Source: Psychrobacter nivimaris (GTDB taxonomy: Bacteria; Pseudomonadota; Gammaproteobacteria; Pseudomonadales; Moraxellaceae). From it: 64,000 nucleotides of DNA. The position numbers were made by a program, and so were the translations under genes. This document shows, one piece after another, positions 56,599 through 64,000 of the stretch (the first letter of the stretch is position 1; the number at the start of each line of letters is the position of its first letter). Under the pieces are notes generated by a model. It did not search any database. It was not told the origin of the DNA and saw only the letters and a list, made by a program, of their open reading frames with translations. The stretch covers positions 1-64,000 of the forward strand of contig NZ_VZIZ01000007.1 in the NCBI RefSeq assembly GCF_009812035.1, given 5' to 3'.

Positions 56599-57209
56599 CT
56601 AGCTTTTCATAAACTCTTTCCAGCCTTTCGCATCTGCTTGTGATACTCGCATTGCAATAGCCATATCTTTAATGCTTTGCTGCTTATCTTTAGCCATTGC
56701 TTTAGACAGTTCCCACCACTCGCCAAACGCCATATCTAAGACATCGTGCTCTCTGAGTCCGATTTTGTAGAATGGTAGTAAGCTGTCGAACCAAGTAAGG
56801 CTAACTGTGCCCCCAGACTTTTTAGGGGCATGAAAATCTGACGCATAAAAAAATCGCCACTATGGGCGACGACCTCCTGCATCACTTGCAGCATTTCAAG
56901 CGGCTCAAGCTCTCGGTAAAAGGTAGGCGTTTGGTCTGTTAGTACCGATGCCAGTATGACCGTCTCGTCTGTATAGCTGCCAATCAGCGCCAGTAATTCA
57001 CTCTCAGGCAAGCCTTTATTTGCTTTTACAATACGCTCAAACTCAGCGACAAAAGGCGTAAATGCTCGTGTCACTTCGTTTAGGTTTTTAACCTTGACGC
57101 GCTTAACACCAACATCCTTTTTTTGCTTCTCTAATTTTTTCGTATCTCCGTTCCAAACGCTATACGTCAGCTCAAAGCTGTAATCAATATCATCTTTTTT
57201 ATCTGTCAT
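56599..57209 (-). CDS. Tail assembly chaperone, -1 frameshift product
   Basis: Predicted 203-aa fusion. The first 121 residues come from the 57209 frame. After T TTT TTT (56853-56847) a -1 slip continues in an uninterrupted second frame of 82 codons to TAG at 56599-56601. The new tail begins YASDFHAPKK and contains GLREHDVLDMAFGEWWELSKAM and VSQADAKGWKEFMKS. Long-tailed phages such as lambda make two chaperones (G and G-T) from one gene by such a slip. Direct evidence of slippage is lacking. The second frame has no good separate start; an internal ATG (DMAFGEWW) would give about 43 aa. Confidence 0.75.
56736..57209 (-). CDS. Tail assembly chaperone, unshifted product
   Basis: A 157-aa protein, the major product if no slip occurs. 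It has a basic middle segment (KKLEKQKKDVGVKRVKVKNLNEVTRAFTPFV) and an acidic, helical C-terminal half (ELEPLEMLQVMQEVV). Located upstream of the tape measure gene with two other genes between. Family assignment rests on position and the frameshift. Confidence 0.7.
   Translation of the reverse strand: MTDKKDDIDYSFELTYSVWNGDTKKLEKQKKDVGVKRVKVKNLNEVTRAFTPFVAEFERIVKANKGLPESELLALIGSYTDETVILASVLTDQTPTFYRELEPLEMLQVMQEVVAHSGDFFMRQIFMPLKSLGAQLALLGSTAYYHSTKSDSESTMS
56847..56853 (-). promoter_or_regulatory. Slippery heptamer T TTT TTT
   Basis: Seven T on the minus strand in the frame T TTT TTT relative to the chaperone (codons GAT TTT TTT ATG), the correct form for -1 slippage. Other, weaker candidates downstream are A-rich (CCTAAAAAG) and G-rich (CTGGGGGCA). 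Confidence 0.7.
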
Positions 57210-57210
57210 A

Positions 57211-57444
57211 CTAAACCTCTATTTCTGTAAAAGGCAGGTCAGGCGCATCACTGACTATCTGCCCTTCTCTGATAAAAACCTTTGATTGCAGCTCGTAAGC
57301 CGCGCTTGATTGCACAATCGTATTACCGCCACCTTGCATAGTGACGGTATAGTTTGAGCTGTTACGGTCAATGACAGTGGCCAATTGCTTGGCTCCCTGC
57401 TCAGTGACGCCTTTAAATAACTGCCATAGATTGCCGCTAGCCAT
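57211..57444 (-). CDS. Phage protein of unknown function, 77 aa
   Basis: A small soluble protein of 77 aa with MASGNLWQLFKGVTEQG and the Gly-rich TMQGGGNTIVQSS. It starts in overlap with the stop of the 816-aa gene (TAATG), which implies translational coupling, and ends next to the chaperone start. Likely a head-tail or tail tube accessory. Confidence 0.65.
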   Translation of the reverse strand: MASGNLWQLFKGVTEQGAKQLATVIDRNSSNYTVTMQGGGNTIVQSSAAYELQSKVFIREGQIVSDAPDLPFTEIEV

Positions 57445-59894
57445 TAGACAGACTCCTTATCAAAATGACGCTCAACATCAATAGACTGGTCAATCTCTAA
57501 TGCTCGATTGCTTGATAGACGACCTGTGATGGTTGTCCCCCTGACCATGCCAACCCACGACTCACCATCATTGACACCGATTAAGGTTGATGGTTTTAAC
57601 ACACCAAAATCGCTATGCAGTGGCATTGAGATACCGATGTTACCGATATCGCCTATGTCACTCAGTATCATCTTGCCTCGGCTAATAGCGGCTGCTGTGT
57701 CAGTCATCAAATCACTTGTTACCATTGGCGGCTGATAGCCACCGCTAGTGCCTGTACGCTTAATCAGGGCGTGTATGCCATTGTCATTGTCACCGTACAG
57801 CGTGACACCATTGTAAGTAGGCTTGTTGACACGCCCACGGCTGCGACTGGTGATAAGCGACATTGGCAAGGTTAACAACGGTGTTTGATCGCTCCACTCC
57901 CAAGATGGGACCGGATAATTAGCAAGCACATGGATAATATCCTCACTCATGTGAGCATTGATAAAACCACCTGCGGCTTCGGCTATCCACTGCAATGAGT
58001 TGATAGGCGTCTTGTTTGAGTAGCTGTAGCTGTTGGCTGGAATATTCCAACCGTTGATACCTGCGAGCTGCCAATCAAGCGTAAAGCCTGACGGTACGCC
58101 AAAGCGGTTTAATTCATCTTCGGCTATTTGTCTTGCGCTCATAGCTGTATCGTATTTAAAGCCGCGCTGGGCTGAATACGGACTCGCTAACAACATCGCT
58201 CGTGATTTACCCTTGATTGTTAGCGAGCTTTCACCAAATGACGCGCTATCATCGCAACCATCTAAGATAAATCGCCATAGATTGCCGTTACACGTAAACT
58301 CAACACCTATCTGCTGCTCATGTGCGGTATCGACTTTAGATAGCTCTGACAACGGTACGGTGGCGCTAAACGTCCAGCAATAGCTGTTGCTATCAATGCC
58401 CACGCTAAAGCCTAGCAGCTTAATCTCACGCCCATCATCTGAGCGCGTTAATGACACACTGTTTGTCACAAATATAACTCCTTTGCCGTAAAGATCGTCT
58501 TTCTCGCTAGCTAACAACTCAAGATAAGCAATAGCGTTAAGTGTTGCTTGACTACTGATAGCTATGCCAGGCGACCGACCGAACACTTTAGGCTGGCACA
58601 TAACCACGTCAGGCGATGGATTGACGCCTAGCGTTGGTTTGTTGCAAGGTCTGTTGGGTAGCGCATTAGCCACTTCGGCAGGTAGTTGCAAAACACCACG
58701 CGGCATGGTCAGCGGTATTGCTAACTGACTAGATGCGCCCCTGTCAGCGATACGCCTGTGCATCGGTAACGCAAGCTCGTCATTGTAAGCATAGACACTA
58801 ACATCACCAGTGCCACAATCAACTATAATTTCTTGCTTTTTGAGTATGACGGTCTGTGATAGTGGCGGCGGTACATAGCGTAGCTTTGAATACGGCAGTC
58901 GTGCTGTCTCAATGAGCGCATCACATCTAAGTGCAGTAAAGCGGTTGTACTCGCTAGACGTATCGAGATTATCTGTTACCAGCTCGGCATATTCAGCGCC
59001 CAACGTGCGCTCGATTTGACGCTTGAGCATCGCCTCAAAACTGTACCAGTTGCTGTGACTGATGCGCTTTGCTGTCTCGGTTTTTAGCGTAGATTTATCA
59101 GCGATAAACCGCTGCGACTCATATAGCTGCTGACTATCGGTGCCGACTAATTTTGACGACTCAAACAATGGCGTTGTATCAGTATCGAGGCGTTTATTTG
59201 CTTCAAATTGCGCTTGATTGTCAGCGCCTATGAGTTTTGATTGCTGCCAGTCTGCTGTTGTACTGCTGACTAGCTGCTCGTTATCCTCAAACTGCCCGCT
59301 TTTGTCAACGCCTTGTAGCTTAGCGTTTTGCATATCACTAGATACGTCAGCGACCATCCCTCTAAATACGTTTGCATCATAATCGACCGATGCGCTTGCG
59401 GTAGCGCTTAGATCGCAATGAGCAACGACCGAGACACTGACCTCTACCGCATCTGATGTTATAGATGCTGACGCGGCAGGCGCTATCTCTGCTACTGCTG
59501 CGATAGCGACCGATACATCATCATTGACTGGCGGCGTAACAGGTGGTACATAACCACCTGTGGTCGTGCCAAGTTTGCGCGTAAGTCCTAACGGTAGCGC
59601 ATTGCTAGGCGACTGATTGCTGATGCGCTCAGATAGCGGCAAGGGTAGCGCGCTTGATGTAACGTACAGCACTGGCGCAAGCGTGCCAAGCGGCTGACTC
59701 AGCGCAAGATATAAGGCGCTCGCACTAGGCTGCTCGCTAATCTTACGCTCTAATCGTAGCGGTAGCGCATCAGCATAGGCATACGTGTAGCGCGATAAAT
59801 CTCCTAATTTACGATCAAGCGGTAACTCAAGCGCATTAGATAAGCGATTAGCGCTAATGACACGCTCAAGCCGTAATTGTAATGAGCTTGCCAT
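57444..59894 (-). CDS. Large phage protein, probable tail hub/minor tail
   Basis: An 816-aa protein. Residues 1-115 hold four degenerate repeats of the type ALPLxLxRKLG. Residues 115-170 are Ala/Ser/Val-rich, and a series of 20-residue modules follows (SKLIGADNQAQFEANKRLD type). The C-terminal half (about 420-816) is a folded domain with YWSFSATVPLSEL-like beta segments (YCWTFSATVPLSEL), EDELNRFGVPSGFTLDWQL and GVTLYGDNDNGIHALIKR. It resembles phage hub or distal tail proteins by composition and position; no named family is recognised. ATG 59894 overlaps nothing upstream. Confidence 0.7.
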   Translation of the reverse strand: MASSLQLRLERVISANRLSNALELPLDRKLGDLSRYTYAYADALPLRLERKISEQPSASALYLALSQPLGTLAPVLYVTSSALPLPLSERISNQSPSNALPLGLTRKLGTTTGGYVPPVTPPVNDDVSVAIAAVAEIAPAASASITSDAVEVSVSVVAHCDLSATASASVDYDANVFRGMVADVSSDMQNAKLQGVDKSGQFEDNEQLVSSTTADWQQSKLIGADNQAQFEANKRLDTDTTPLFESSKLVGTDSQQLYESQRFIADKSTLKTETAKRISHSNWYSFEAMLKRQIERTLGAEYAELVTDNLDTSSEYNRFTALRCDALIETARLPYSKLRYVPPPLSQTVILKKQEIIVDCGTGDVSVYAYNDELALPMHRRIADRGASSQLAIPLTMPRGVLQLPAEVANALPNRPCNKPTLGVNPSPDVVMCQPKVFGRSPGIAISSQATLNAIAYLELLASEKDDLYGKGVIFVTNSVSLTRSDDGREIKLLGFSVGIDSNSYCWTFSATVPLSELSKVDTAHEQQIGVEFTCNGNLWRFILDGCDDSASFGESSLTIKGKSRAMLLASPYSAQRGFKYDTAMSARQIAEDELNRFGVPSGFTLDWQLAGINGWNIPANSYSYSNKTPINSLQWIAEAAGGFINAHMSEDIIHVLANYPVPSWEWSDQTPLLTLPMSLITSRSRGRVNKPTYNGVTLYGDNDNGIHALIKRTGTSGGYQPPMVTSDLMTDTAAAISRGKMILSDIGDIGNIGISMPLHSDFGVLKPSTLIGVNDGESWVGMVRGTTITGRLSSNRALEIDQSIDVERHFDKESV

Positions 59895-59903
59895 ATACCC
59901 GCC

Positions 59904-60227
59904 TTAGTTAGTTTGCCATGATGTCCATAATGCCTGTTGCTCAGCGACAGTTAAATCGTCAGCAGGTTTGACGTAGTCCCACGCAAACGGCTCAAACTCT
60001 TTTTTGTAGTCGCGTGCCATTACTAGGTACTCACTATCATGATTAAGACCCGCAAAAATATAATGACCGTTTGGTAGCGATGTTGCTACCCTTGCAATTT
60101 CCATTGTTTGAGCATCTAACAACCAAACCCTTCGACTTGCAGGCTTGCCTAGCGCTGTAACGATGCCGTCCTTCGCCCCTGCAATATATGCTGTGCCGGA
60201 TAGAACCGTATTAATGCCTAAATACAT
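59904..60227 (-). CDS. Phage protein, 107 aa
   Basis: From the ATG at 60227 (GGAG overlapping the stop region of the preceding gene). Contains YIAGAKDGIVTALGKPASRRVWLLDAQTMEIARVA, GHYIFAGLNHDSEYLVMARDYKKEFEPFAWDYVKP. The pattern of a beta-rich carboxypeptidase-regulatory-like or tail-fibre-associated domain is plausible but not proven. Confidence 0.65.
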   Translation of the reverse strand: MYLGINTVLSGTAYIAGAKDGIVTALGKPASRRVWLLDAQTMEIARVATSLPNGHYIFAGLNHDSEYLVMARDYKKEFEPFAWDYVKPADDLTVAEQQALWTSWQTN

Positions 60228-60228
60228 T

Positions 60229-61113
60229 TTAGTAGCTCCAAAAATCAGCGCTAACATACATATTCATATCTGTGTATGCACCTGTGCCAACTACAATTGC
60301 GTTTGTTACAAAACCATCTGTCTCTATTAATTTTGTTGTGTAATTAGGGTCTTTGGCACCGCAAGACGGTATTGCCAAACCGGGCAGTATAGATATATCC
60401 TTATTTGCGATAAAAAATACTGGCGAGGAATACTCATGGTTTGTTAGTACGGTATCTCCGTCAAAAAGTGAGCTAAAAGATATTGTATCAACAACTAAAG
60501 ACTGACCTCTCATAGCTTTCCCATAAACATATCCAGCCTTATCTTTGTAAAGACGTGACGATCTATTGCCTAAAATATCCGAAAAATCACTCGAAGTACC
60601 GCCTGTGTGTTGTATCGCTACGGATCGGAAGGCTTGTGGACCAGGTTTGCTATCCCCCACATAAAAGTACGCCCCTTTTTTATCAAGACCTCCATTTACT
60701 GATTGTTCGCAGCTAAAAAACATACCGCGTGGTGTAGCTATTAATATCCATTTATTTGATACCGAAGCCTTAGCGTAAGCAAACGGGCGGCTACCCTCTA
60801 ACTTCAAATCACCCGTATTTGCGTCAGTCATATTAAGATAGACCTGCGCCGCCATCTCTCTACCAGTGTCTGCCGACAATCGCAGATAAAAATCAGTGTG
60901 TGGGCCAACCTCTGGGCGTAGCACCTTAACCCCCGCAGTGGTATCCTCAAACGGCATTGTCCAACCCGCACCCTCTTTTGTGCCGTAGCCTGTGACCAGG
61001 CACGCCTTAAAGATAGTCGCCATGCAATTAGGAGTCTCATCAAGCGCTGGCGCATCAGCATCATCCCAGCGGTAAACTTTAACTGGCACGCGCTCTGGTG
61101 TTAATAAACTCAT
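60229..61113 (-). CDS. Phage structural protein of unknown function
   Basis: A 294-aa protein, beta-rich by eye, with repeated aromatic/Gly stretches (KGAYFYVGDSKPGPQAFRSVAIQ, GTSSDFSDILGNRSSRLY). It is part of a tightly packed run with the 107-aa gene and the 48-aa frame. No family recognised; a tail or capsid decoration role is likely by context. Confidence 0.65.
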   Translation of the reverse strand: MSLLTPERVPVKVYRWDDADAPALDETPNCMATIFKACLVTGYGTKEGAGWTMPFEDTTAGVKVLRPEVGPHTDFYLRLSADTGREMAAQVYLNMTDANTGDLKLEGSRPFAYAKASVSNKWILIATPRGMFFSCEQSVNGGLDKKGAYFYVGDSKPGPQAFRSVAIQHTGGTSSDFSDILGNRSSRLYKDKAGYVYGKAMRGQSLVVDTISFSSLFDGDTVLTNHEYSSPVFFIANKDISILPGLAIPSCGAKDPNYTTKLIETDGFVTNAIVVGTGAYTDMNMYVSADFWSY

Positions 61114-61122
61114 CTCTCTCTC

Positions 61123-61269
61123 CTAAGCTTTAATTTCGGTAGTATCACCATACAAGCACATCGTATAACCATCAGTGCCTGTCGGTGGATTTGGATTTGG
61201 TTGCACAGCACACAGCACCAAGATTGGTAGTAGAGTGCCCCACGTATTAAACCTGAACAACAAACTCAT
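61123..61269 (-). CDS. Small overlapping reading frame, 48 aa
   Basis: An uninterrupted 48-aa frame starting at an ATG inside the end of the 74-aa gene (23-bp overlap, +1 frame) and ending 10 bp before the 294-aa gene. Sequence starts MSLLFRFNTWGTLLPILVL and has a hydrophobic segment, then a Pro/Asn stretch and CLYGDTT. No ribosome site is visible, so it would depend on coupling. It fills an otherwise empty gap in a tightly packed operon, which supports it modestly. Confidence 0.4.
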   Translation of the reverse strand: MSLLFRFNTWGTLLPILVLCAVQPNPNPPTGTDGYTMCLYGDTTEIKA

Positions 61270-61471
61270 ACGGCCCATGCGTTATCGGCTCACAACCATC
61301 AGCGACATAGGTAATACCAACTATCATGTTTGTGTCGTACTTATATAACCAGTTACCCGCGTTATTAGGTATCGACTTACCTAAACACTTGCCATCTTTC
61401 CATCGAAAAATCAGCACATAGTCAATCGGCAAGCCGTCATAGCGTTTTGCCCTGCCTGTGATTGTTGCCAT
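61247..61471 (-). CDS. Phage protein, 74 aa
   Basis: A small protein with ITGRAKRYDGLPIDYVLIFRWKDGKCLG and VADGCEPITHGPYEFVVQV. Short immunoglobulin- or carboxypeptidase-like folds with this look occur in phage tails, but no family is recognised. Starts 2 bp after the preceding stop. Confidence 0.65.
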   Translation of the reverse strand: MATITGRAKRYDGLPIDYVLIFRWKDGKCLGKSIPNNAGNWLYKYDTNMIVGITYVADGCEPITHGPYEFVVQV

Positions 61472-61472
61472 A

Positions 61473-61817
61473 TCAGATACCCATTGTTAGCGCTGTCAGC
61501 GTGACATAGCCGCCTTGATACACTTGCGACTTATCAAGCGTGACCTCTGTTGCTACATCAAGCTCAGCGATTAGCGTACCATCTGCCGCCAGCACTTTTG
61601 CCGATGTCAGCACGCCTGATGCTATCGCCAGCACTTTAGGCGGTACTCTAAAAGTCATCACCGCATTAGCTATTGATTGCTGCACTGGATTTGTTAGCGC
61701 AATCTCAGCGGCAAGCGTTGCGCCCACATAGATTGATAAGACAGAGTTTGTGCCGACATTTAGCTTGTCGGCAATCCCTTGTAAGGCTGCGTTTTTCGCA
61801 TCAATACTTAACTGCAT
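61473..61817 (-). CDS. Phage protein, 114 aa
   Basis: A small Ala/Thr/Val-rich protein (LQGIADKLNVGTNSVLSIYVG, VLTSAKVLAADGTLIAEL) whose ATG overlaps the stop of the large gene upstream. Probably structural. No family recognised. Confidence 0.65.
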   Translation of the reverse strand: MQLSIDAKNAALQGIADKLNVGTNSVLSIYVGATLAAEIALTNPVQQSIANAVMTFRVPPKVLAIASGVLTSAKVLAADGTLIAELDVATEVTLDKSQVYQGGYVTLTALTMGI

Positions 61818-64000
61818 TACTCACCTCGCTCGCGGTCAATGTTGGCATGATAGCCGATTGTAAAATCATAGTTATCTTTACTACTGCCCTGATGTTGTTG
61901 AATAGCGTTACCTATCCAAACTGGGTATTTAGCGGCGGCGGTATTGATACGCACTACGTTATTAGCTGACCAACCTGTGCCCCATGCTGCTGACGGTATA
62001 GTAAAGTACGGATAACCTGTCATTGGGTTAATTGGCGCTGTCAGTGTAGTCGTTGAGCCTGCACCTATTTGACCAACTGTTTGACCGATAATGTTAAACG
62101 AGGTGGCATTCGTAAACACTAGCGCCCAGCGTTCTTCAATTGCATCACGATTAGTCACCACAATCGGATTATTAACAATCTGCAATTGTGCCGTTGCCGC
62201 ATCACCAATCAGCGTATTACTAAATATACTTGTCCATGACTTTTGACTAAACACGTTAAACGCTCGCGCTTGCATATCGCCTGCAAGTAACATCGAGCTA
62301 AAAACCGCTGCCGTGCTGTAGTCATGAGTAATAGGCGTTGATAGCGTCACACGACCTGATATATCAGTCTCAATAACCAACGCAATATCCATAATGCGAT
62401 ATTTAGCAGTCAGCGGCGCAGTATAAAACGACATATCAAACATGCCGTTTAGCGTCAAAGCGCCAGCATCTAAATCAACATCGAGATAGTCTGTGTCAAC
62501 CTTTAAACCATTGGCATCAACCACGCTCACGTCAGACAAACGCTCAAAGCCTAAATCAAACGTATCGTTTGGCGCATTGGTTGGTAGCTGCATTGTTTTA
62601 AGCTCAGTGATAGCTATCGAGTCACCTTTACGGACAAACGGCACACGACCATCAGTCGGCAAGCGCACTGGATCAAGTCCGATAAGCTCTTTATCAAGCG
62701 GCAAGTAACTGTAAGCAATCGCGTTATAACGTATTGAGTCAGGCTTAACGTAAACAGGGCGATTGATATACTGCGTGTTATCGCCAGATGACAACGTATA
62801 GATGTTATTTGCGTCATACCACGGCTCATTAACCACACTAGGATTGGCAGTTACACCTAGTCGCTCGTAAAAATACAGCGCCACCACACCAGCTTTAAAA
62901 TCAACAGTACCGTGTGCAAAACTATGACCAGTGATATTGCCCTGTTCATCTGTTGATAGCGATATAGGCGTACCATCTGCAAGCTCGGCACTGATCTGCA
63001 AAGACGCTTCTTTAAGTGGTGCTACTGGCGTTCTAAAAATCAAGTTAGCAAGCGGTACGGGGTCATTTTCACGCAACATTGACTTGAGGTTCACTATGTT
63101 GGCTTGCCCTGCTTGCCATGTATCAACCGATACGGCGCCAAAGCGATAATCGATATTACCTACCACTAAGTCACCACTTTTCACTTTACTGTTGCTATCT
63201 CTTAGACTAATGCCTAGCGCATCCAAAAATAACGAACCATTAACCACTGCGTCAGTCGTATCTTGAGGTAGTCCGATATGTAGTGTTGTTGCTGTACCTG
63301 TTGATGTCGCAGCCTCAGTTGTGGGTGCCGTCACTGCACTAGCATTTATCAGCACATCAGACTCTTGCATATTTTTAGTGACTACTGTGCTTTTAAAGAC
63401 TGGTGAAACACCTGGTCTAGTAATAACTTCAACACCGCTTGATTGTCTCGATACATTGATGAGCAAATCCACACGGCCTGAAGACTTATTGACCGTTCCA
63501 CTGACCAAAGCTGCCTTCCAAACATTAGAATCGGACGAAGCATTTTTGACCGATATCCAATCCTCAATATTACTTTGGGTAAATATAGCGTTACCTTGCT
63601 GATAGGTTTCGGTCGTATAAAAAGGGCGTAGTACATCCTTAATAACAACAGTTGAGCTTGACTCGGGTATTGATAACACCACTTTCAACTCACTACCAAG
63701 ATATAAAACTACTTCGGCGCTCGTAAATGATGCTTCAAAATCCAAAACACCGCCATAATTACCTGATCCATTGGACGCAGTATAAGATAGGTTGGTTTCT
63801 ATTTTATTAGCGTTCAATATGCGCTGATAAGACAAGGCAAATTCAGTGCCTTTTTCTACTGTCTCATTTGGCGCAATATTTAATTTTCCATCGATAAAGG
63901 TGCCTGTTGCATCACCAGTGACAACGCCATTGCTGACTGTCGCTGTCTTTCCTGTCGCCCATGTGACAGTGATATTGCCACTCACTTTATCTGCCACGCT
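61817..64000 (-). CDS. Large phage structural protein, 5' end outside the window
   Basis: At least 726 aa, open through the right edge. A GTG at 63997 is in frame but is only an internal codon or a possible start; no ribosome site can be judged. The protein is beta-rich and Ser/Thr-rich, with SGNITVTWATGKTATVSNGVVTG near the N-end and GYPYFTIPSAAWGTGWSANNVVRINT near the C-end. Composition suits a tail or capsid surface protein. It is the most upstream late gene seen. Confidence 0.75.
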   Translation of the reverse strand, partial: SVADKVSGNITVTWATGKTATVSNGVVTGDATGTFIDGKLNIAPNETVEKGTEFALSYQRILNANKIETNLSYTASNGSGNYGGVLDFEASFTSAEVVLYLGSELKVVLSIPESSSTVVIKDVLRPFYTTETYQQGNAIFTQSNIEDWISVKNASSDSNVWKAALVSGTVNKSSGRVDLLINVSRQSSGVEVITRPGVSPVFKSTVVTKNMQESDVLINASAVTAPTTEAATSTGTATTLHIGLPQDTTDAVVNGSLFLDALGISLRDSNSKVKSGDLVVGNIDYRFGAVSVDTWQAGQANIVNLKSMLRENDPVPLANLIFRTPVAPLKEASLQISAELADGTPISLSTDEQGNITGHSFAHGTVDFKAGVVALYFYERLGVTANPSVVNEPWYDANNIYTLSSGDNTQYINRPVYVKPDSIRYNAIAYSYLPLDKELIGLDPVRLPTDGRVPFVRKGDSIAITELKTMQLPTNAPNDTFDLGFERLSDVSVVDANGLKVDTDYLDVDLDAGALTLNGMFDMSFYTAPLTAKYRIMDIALVIETDISGRVTLSTPITHDYSTAAVFSSMLLAGDMQARAFNVFSQKSWTSIFSNTLIGDAATAQLQIVNNPIVVTNRDAIEERWALVFTNATSFNIIGQTVGQIGAGSTTTLTAPINPMTGYPYFTIPSAAWGTGWSANNVVRINTAAAKYPVWIGNAIQQHQGSSKDNYDFTIGYHANIDRERGE

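Larger units (their letters stand above)
49267..64000. mobile_element. Prophage, siphovirus-type, left end only
   Basis: All genes from 49447 to the right edge are phage-like and read leftward: structural and tail proteins, a tail assembly chaperone, tape measure, holin-like and endolysin genes. The left boundary is set by the tRNA, whose 3' end is a classic phage attachment site; no integrase is in the window. The right boundary is outside. Confidence 0.85.

Overview
The window comes from a psychrotolerant gammaproteobacterium of the Moraxellaceae, most likely Psychrobacter. This is inferred from the moderate GC, the housekeeping genes (glmM, guaB, cysS, maeB, selO), and a secreted serine hydrolase that closely resembles the Antarctic Moraxella lipase/polyesterase group. 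No 16S rRNA gene is present, so the genus is an inference. Bases 1-49266 are chromosomal. Bases 49267-64000 are one end of a siphovirus-type prophage that starts at the 3' end of a tRNA gene and runs off the right edge.

Layout: (1) 177-9555, all on the minus strand, is a valine/isobutyrate and propionate catabolic block: 3-hydroxyisobutyryl-CoA hydrolase, enoyl-CoA hydratase, acyl-CoA dehydrogenase, methylmalonate-semialdehyde dehydrogenase, propionyl-CoA synthetase and a fatty acyl-CoA ligase. (2) 9664-16862 holds a MITE, an MFS transporter, a PETase-like secreted hydrolase, a tandem pair of MBL-fold-like proteins, and a nitric oxide module (NsrR and NnrS) with an NsrR-type operator and a second MITE next to nsrR. 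(3) 17007-19343 carries a DUF3429 membrane protein, a DASH cryptochrome and a small unknown protein. (4) 19458-26337 is an electrophile/aldehyde detoxification regulon: aldehyde dehydrogenase, a NemR-type repressor, YqhD-type aldehyde reductase, CurA-type alkenal reductase, a DJ-1/PfpI protein and a GST. Two identical 18-bp operator sequences mark it. (5) 26736-29781 encodes an EmrB/EmrA-type efflux pair. (6) 29924-49094 is mostly housekeeping: pdxH, glmM, guaB, an MscS-family channel, cysS, a cobalamin adenosyltransferase, GDPD, a fatty acid desaturase, selO, maeB, cca and a pteridine-reductase-like SDR. A roughly 105-bp palindromic intergenic repeat occurs twice in the window, in opposite orientations.

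The prophage segment is transcribed leftward, toward the tRNA. In transcription order it has a large structural protein (cut by the window edge), small tail proteins, an 816-aa hub-like protein, a tail assembly chaperone with a candidate -1 frameshift extension, two cargo-like genes including a lipoprotein, the tape measure protein, an acyltransferase cassette flanked by 19-bp direct repeats, a holin-like protein and an M15-family endolysin. Integrase, repressor, capsid and terminase genes are not in the window.

The observations most worth follow-up are the PETase-like enzyme, the frameshift extension, the acyltransferase cassette, the NemR regulon, the NsrR with an expanded cysteine spacing, and the two kinds of small mobile or palindromic repeats.
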